Assembly: GCF_003123745.1 (NCBI RefSeq)
Contig: NZ_QETB01000001.1
Coordinates: 1,016,389-1,080,388, forward strand
Direction: 5' to 3'
DNA length: 64,000 bases
DNA from: Ancrocorticia populi
GTDB taxonomy: Bacteria; Actinomycetota; Actinomycetes; Actinomycetales; Actinomycetaceae
Below the pieces are notes generated by a model. It made no database searches. It saw only the letters and a program-made list of their open reading frames with translations, and had not been told where the DNA came from. Every line of letters starts with the position of its first letter. The stretch's first letter is position 1. Positions 60,759-64,000 of this stretch are shown here, in pieces. The position numbers and the translations under genes were made by a program.

Positions 60759-60839
60759 ATGAACAGCATGAGTGGAGCAATGGTTTCTGTTTCGGCGACC
60801 GTGGATGTTCTCCAATCACGCGCTGAAGCTCTCTCCTGA
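60759..60839 (+). CDS. Possible 26-aa leader ORF before tatB
   Basis: ATG 60759 is preceded by GGAGAGGC. The product MNSMSGAMVSVSATVDVLQ... ends at TGA 60837-60839. That stop lies inside a hairpin CTCCTGAC / GTCGGGAG in the tat leader. It could be a regulatory leader or chance. Confidence 0.25.
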   Translation: MNSMSGAMVSVSATVDVLQSRAEALS

Positions 60840-60919
60840 CCAATCTCTCAGTCGGGAGGTCTAGGCGGAGCCGCACGAACGCCAGTGGCGTGCGAGGAGT
60901 GAAAGGACGGAGGTGAATC

Positions 60920-61393
60920 TTGTTCGGGATCGAAGCAACGGAGTTGCTTGTCATTCTGGTTGTTACATTGGTGCTGATCGGACCCGAAAGCGTGATTCAC
61001 GCGCTCAAGTGGTTCAAGTCCGCCATCGAGGTGCTCAAACGGTGGAGTGGTCGACTGCGCGAGGAAACCAAGGTGGAGATGTCAGATTTGGACTTCTCGC
61101 CCCTGAACCTTGGCGGCACTGATCTGTCCTCGTTCGATCTGCGTGACTACAATCCGCGTGAAATGGTCCGTCAAGCCGTTCGCGAGGAGATGGACGCGTG
61201 GATGACGCAGGTGAGCGGTCACGAGCAGCCGGGCGCGAAACCAGCGATGGCGCATAGGCCGACTAGATCAAAAACTCCAGCCAGTCCTGCCAAGCAGGAT
61301 CCGCCTACGGCACAGGCGTCGGACCCGGTGGTACCGGGCGGGCAAGCCGGGCCGGACATGGCCCAATCATCAACCGAAGTTCATACCCAGTGA
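60920..61393 (+). CDS. tatB: Twin-arginine translocase subunit TatB
   Basis: A 157-residue single-span protein. MFGIEATELLVILVVTLVLIGPE is the TatB pattern, with Glu8 in the membrane helix and the GP hinge, followed by an amphipathic helix and a Pro/Ala-rich cytosolic tail. TatB helps bind the twin-arginine signal in the TatBC receptor complex. The start is TTG 60920, with GGAGGTGA 3 nt upstream. It is the first gene of tatB-tatA-tatC. In most actinobacteria tatB is separate from tatAC, so the grouping is unusual. Confidence 0.9.
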   Translation: MFGIEATELLVILVVTLVLIGPESVIHALKWFKSAIEVLKRWSGRLREETKVEMSDLDFSPLNLGGTDLSSFDLRDYNPREMVRQAVREEMDAWMTQVSGHEQPGAKPAMAHRPTRSKTPASPAKQDPPTAQASDPVVPGGQAGPDMAQSSTEVHTQ

Positions 61394-61406
61394 AGGGATA
61401 GTCCCC

Positions 61407-61703
61407 ATGAGACCCAGTCATATGATCGTCCTCGTTTTGATCTTGGTGCTGTTGTTCGGCGCCTCGAAACTCCCCGACCTTGCACGGTCGCTGGGCCAGT
61501 CCGTCAAGATCCTGCGAAAGGACCTGAGGGACCTTCAAGATGAAGATGATCCGAAGCCTGCGCAGGTGTGCGCGCCCCAAGACAGTGCCCAGCAGGCTGC
61601 GCCGCAGGCAGCTGCCATGAATCCGCCTGTCGCGGCTCCCAGTCCGACCCAGCCCCAGCAGTCCGCGATGCCCACCAATTCGGCGGGCGGAGAGCTGAAG
61701 TGA
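61407..61703 (+). CDS. tatA: Twin-arginine translocase subunit TatA
   Basis: A 98-residue single-span protein. The helix MIVLVLILVLLFGASKLPDLARSLGQSVKILRKDL shows the TatA FGAxKLPxLARSLG hinge and amphipathic helix, followed by a Pro/Gln/Ala-rich tail. TatA oligomerises to form the passage for folded proteins. It starts 13 nt after tatB and is followed 7 nt later by tatC. Confidence 0.9.
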   Translation: MRPSHMIVLVLILVLLFGASKLPDLARSLGQSVKILRKDLRDLQDEDDPKPAQVCAPQDSAQQAAPQAAAMNPPVAAPSPTQPQQSAMPTNSAGGELK

Positions 61704-61710
61704 CGGTGGC

Positions 61711-62559
61711 GTGAAAGTCTCCGCTCAACGTGACCCTCAACGGCGGATGGGGGTCCTAGATCACCTGCGGGAACTGAGGAAGCGCCTCTTATGGAGCCTT
61801 GCGGGCGTGCTGGTGGGCGTCATCATCGGTTGGTTTATCTTCGATCCGATTCTGGGCTACCTTCAGGGCGTTCTGCTTGATGCCGCGGGCCGAGCCGGGC
61901 AGCTGAACTTCCAGACGCTCGGCGGAGCATTGGACCTGAAGTTCACAGTTGCCTTATGGGCGGGACTCATCCTGTCCAGTCCCTGGTGGATCGTGCAGAT
62001 AGCCACGTTCATCGGGCCCGGATTGCGCAAGAAGGAACGGCTTTTCGTCGCCATCTTCGGCACAACGGGCATTATCCTATTCGCGGCAGGTGCCCTAGCG
62101 GGGGTGATGGTGATTCCTCAGGCGGTGCATGCACTTATTGCATTCGTTCCCGAGGGTGCCACCACACTTCTGCGCGCAGACGCCTTTGTCAGTTTCTGTA
62201 TGAAGCTAATTCTGGCCTTCGGGGTATCGTTCTTGATCCCGGAGATTCTAGTGGCGCTCAATCTAGTCGGGGCACTCAGTGTCCGCTCCATGCTGCGGGG
62301 GTGGAAGGCGGCCGTCGTCGTCTGCTTTACGTTCGCTGCCATGGTCAATCCAGTGCCCAGTCCGATCCCGATGATCCTGCAGGCCCTAGCGTTGCTGGCG
62401 CTGTATTTCGTGGCAGTTGGCGTCTCGGCCGTCCATGAGTCGCGCTTGCGTAGGCGTAACGGGATTACTAGGCCAGCACGATCGTTTCGATTGACTATGA
62501 ACCTCCGACGGCGCCCGAAGCAATTGAAGGATTCGCCAGCGCGTGCATCGTCTAGCTAG
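61711..62559 (+). CDS. tatC: Twin-arginine translocase subunit TatC
   Basis: A 282-residue, six-span membrane protein, the core receptor for twin-arginine signals. Conserved LDHLRELRKRLLW at the N-terminus, SSPWWIVQIATFIGPGLRKKER (with the essential Glu) and NPVPSPIPMILQALALLALYF at the last helices are present. It starts at GTG 61711; ATG 61747 would still keep the signature. The basic C-terminal tail is long. It is the last gene of the tat operon and converges on a truncated hydrolase. Confidence 0.92.
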   Translation: MKVSAQRDPQRRMGVLDHLRELRKRLLWSLAGVLVGVIIGWFIFDPILGYLQGVLLDAAGRAGQLNFQTLGGALDLKFTVALWAGLILSSPWWIVQIATFIGPGLRKKERLFVAIFGTTGIILFAAGALAGVMVIPQAVHALIAFVPEGATTLLRADAFVSFCMKLILAFGVSFLIPEILVALNLVGALSVRSMLRGWKAAVVVCFTFAAMVNPVPSPIPMILQALALLALYFVAVGVSAVHESRLRRRNGITRPARSFRLTMNLRRRPKQLKDSPARASSS

Positions 62560-62603
62560 GCCTCGTCTAGCTGGACAGTCGGGTAGGTAACGGTGAAACG
62601 TCG

Positions 62604-63355
62604 CTAACCTCGAGATTCCACATGCACCTTGGGCCACGGCGGCTCGTCTAGGCTTGATGGGCACCTCTCGCCACGCAGAGTCCGTTTGAAGAAGTCGACG
62701 CTGAGGCGTCGCAGGATCTCGTGGACCTCGCTCCCGGCATTCTTGCTCGTCATGCCAATTCGTGACAGATCTGTGGCTCCGTAAGGCGCGTCAGTGAGGT
62801 CGGCGTGGAACAGTCCATCCACCATGACATACCAACCCGGTGCGGTGGCGGACTCGTAGGCGGCTCGCTGCGTACCGTCGAAGTGTCGCACCTCGGTGGG
62901 TGACCAGCCCTCGGCTGCCATGTCAGATGCCGGGCGCGTCAGCCACAGGGTGGGAACGGAGAGCTCCCGCGCCAAGACGTCAGCCGACATGGGCGCATCC
63001 ATGATAAGGCAGGCCCGAACGCGCGGATCCGTCGCGCACCACTGGACCGACGTGTACCCACCCAGTGACATGCCCATGGCGCCCACAGAATCGAGATCCA
63101 TGCTAGCCCGCAACGGGTTTGAGGCCGAGCTGAGCCAATCTAAGACGGCCCGGGGGTCAGCGGCAAGGTAAGGTGCCAGACCCGTGGGATAGGCAGTTCC
63201 ATCTAGGGTGGGTGGCTCCCGTTGGGGCTCGATTGACTGATCAATCAGCGGTTTGAGTACCGAGAAGCCACGGTAGGCAATGCGAGTGCCGTCGGAAAGG
63301 AGCGCCGATCCGACGGTGCCGGGTTGGTCAAGGCTGACAACGATGAACCCGTGGG
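62604..63355 (-). pseudogene. Alpha/beta hydrolase (PAF-acetylhydrolase/dienelactone-type), 5' end removed by IS3 insertion
   Basis: The minus-strand frame encodes HGFIVVSLDQPGTVGSALL (an oxyanion HG and strand) followed by RIAYRGFSVL, AVLDWLSSA and the nucleophile elbow GMSLGGY. It ends normally at 62604. Upstream of about 63355 the frame runs into the IS3 element, whose transposase stop TAA (63387-63389) happens to be in the same frame, so no original start remains. Internal restart at ATG 63113 would drop the oxyanion strand. Function before disruption was probably a lipase/esterase. Confidence 0.7.
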
Positions 63356-64000
63356 TGAAGCGGCCTGGGGTTGGTGGAGGTTGTTGTTAGGCGGCCACGA
63401 GGGTGTGGCCTTTGTGTGTTTGATGGTACAAGGTTTCGTATTCGATGGGTGGAATGTCACCACATCCGGAGTGAAGCCGGCCGGTGTTGTACCAATGCAC
63501 CCACTCGGCAGTGGCCCTCTCGACGTGGCTCCAGTCTTCCCATCTTGCACCCTCGAAGTCGATGAGCTCGGTCTTATAGAGACCGATGGTTGATTCCATT
63601 AACGCGTTATCGTAGGCATCTCCAACCGTTCCGATCGACCCAATGATCCCGGCCTCGTGAAGATGCTTGGAGAAAGCCAGAGACGTGTATTGGGATCCCG
63701 CATCGGAATGGTGAATCAATCCCTTGGAGGTGAATGCGCTATCGTGGCGGGCTCTGATGAACAAGGCTTGTTGCAGCGCTGAGGCCACGAGTGTGGTGGT
63801 TTTCGTGTTCATGACACGCCACCCGAGAATCCGGCGCGAGTACACGTCGGTAATGAAGGAAACGTAGCAAAAACCCGCCAGTGTCCACACGTAGGTGAAG
63901 TCGGCGACCCACCACTGATCCGGACGATCAGGCGCATCCCACCGGCGTTCCACGTGGTCAGGGAACCGGGCAGCTTTCTCATCCCTGACGGTGGTGACCA
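63356..64000 (-). mobile_element. IS3-family insertion sequence, right part (continues beyond the window)
   Basis: The likely end of the element is at TGAAGCGGCC (63356 onward): it begins with TG as in IS3-type ends, and the hydrolase reading is restored immediately to its left. The element contains the OrfB transposase gene and leaves the window at 64000, so the other end, OrfA and target duplication cannot be seen. Confidence 0.75.
63387..64000 (-). CDS. IS3-family transposase OrfB (partial, starts beyond the window)
   Basis: The frame is open from the window edge to TAA 63387-63389. The integrase core DDE triad is visible: Asp in WWVADFTYV, Asp in HHSDAGSQYTS, and Glu in ALMESTIGLYKTELID, followed by WVHWYNTGRLHSGCG, the rve domain end. 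OrfB is normally made as an OrfAB fusion by a -1 frameshift and cuts and joins the element ends. The gene looks intact in the visible part. Confidence 0.92.
   Translation of the reverse strand, partial: VTTVRDEKAARFPDHVERRWDAPDRPDQWWVADFTYVWTLAGFCYVSFITDVYSRRILGWRVMNTKTTTLVASALQQALFIRARHDSAFTSKGLIHHSDAGSQYTSLAFSKHLHEAGIIGSIGTVGDAYDNALMESTIGLYKTELIDFEGARWEDWSHVERATAEWVHWYNTGRLHSGCGDIPPIEYETLYHQTHKGHTLVAA

Overview
The window comes from the chromosome of a GC-rich Gram-positive actinobacterium, most likely of the Actinomycetaceae (a Trueperella/Arcanobacterium/Actinomyces-like organism; genus is inference). Supporting signs are the actinobacterial gene order leuCD-murA-plsC-ddl ... thiL-rpmB-recG-rsmD-coaD-sepIVA-DUF177-rnc, an NdgR-type IclR regulator divergent from leuCD, a PimB-like mannosyltransferase, a DevR/DevS-like two-component pair, cydABDC, and sortase-type C-termini on secreted glycosidases.

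Layout. 1-2640: 3' end of gltX, two unrecognised genes, then tRNA-Gln and two identical tRNA-Glu genes with a terminator. 2.7-8.5 kb: one very large secreted amylase-pullulanase with a LANSG wall-anchor signal and its own promoter/operator. 8.6-14.4 kb: MFS transporter, S66 carboxypeptidase, Nudix hydrolase, membrane protein, mannosyltransferase, NdgR. 14.5-27.4 kb: a long housekeeping stretch (leucine, peptidoglycan, phospholipid, thiamine and CoA biosynthesis, ribosome and DNA repair). 27.4-35.8 kb: response regulator facing a GAF histidine kinase that is translationally coupled to cydDC, with cydBA just upstream; a DosR-like box lies in front of cydA. 36-49 kb: RNase E/G, L21, L27, Obg, proB, a luciferase-like protein, thioredoxin, proA, nadD, rsfS, a phosphatase and tRNA-Ala. 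49-51 kb: a CPBP protease and an erosion zone with a serine/isoleucine/glycine-repeat mini-protein and a truncated M23-type remnant. 51-64 kb: an accessory island.

The island is the most interesting part. Two paralogous clan-GH-A-like glycosidases carry twin-arginine signals and LPxTG-like ends (LPFTG, LAFTG). They sit in one operon with a secreted alpha/beta hydrolase bearing two CBM5/12-type modules. About 1.2 kb away, divergently transcribed, lies a complete tatB-tatA-tatC operon. Each operon is preceded by a near-identical sigma70 promoter (TTGwCA, 17-nt spacer, TAnAyT-like -10) with the same palindrome CTACTGCAGTA at the same place. I infer a co-regulated, substrate-dedicated Tat export system for wall-anchored glycan-degrading enzymes. 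The right edge is cut by an IS3-family element that truncates another alpha/beta hydrolase.

A second unusual signal is a dispersed intergenic motif (GGrTTGCGTCAArTCTC and its complement). It occurs mostly between convergent genes, and at two places forms arrays with an exact 31-bp period, each just after a strong terminator hairpin and a CGTCGTCGTC tract.
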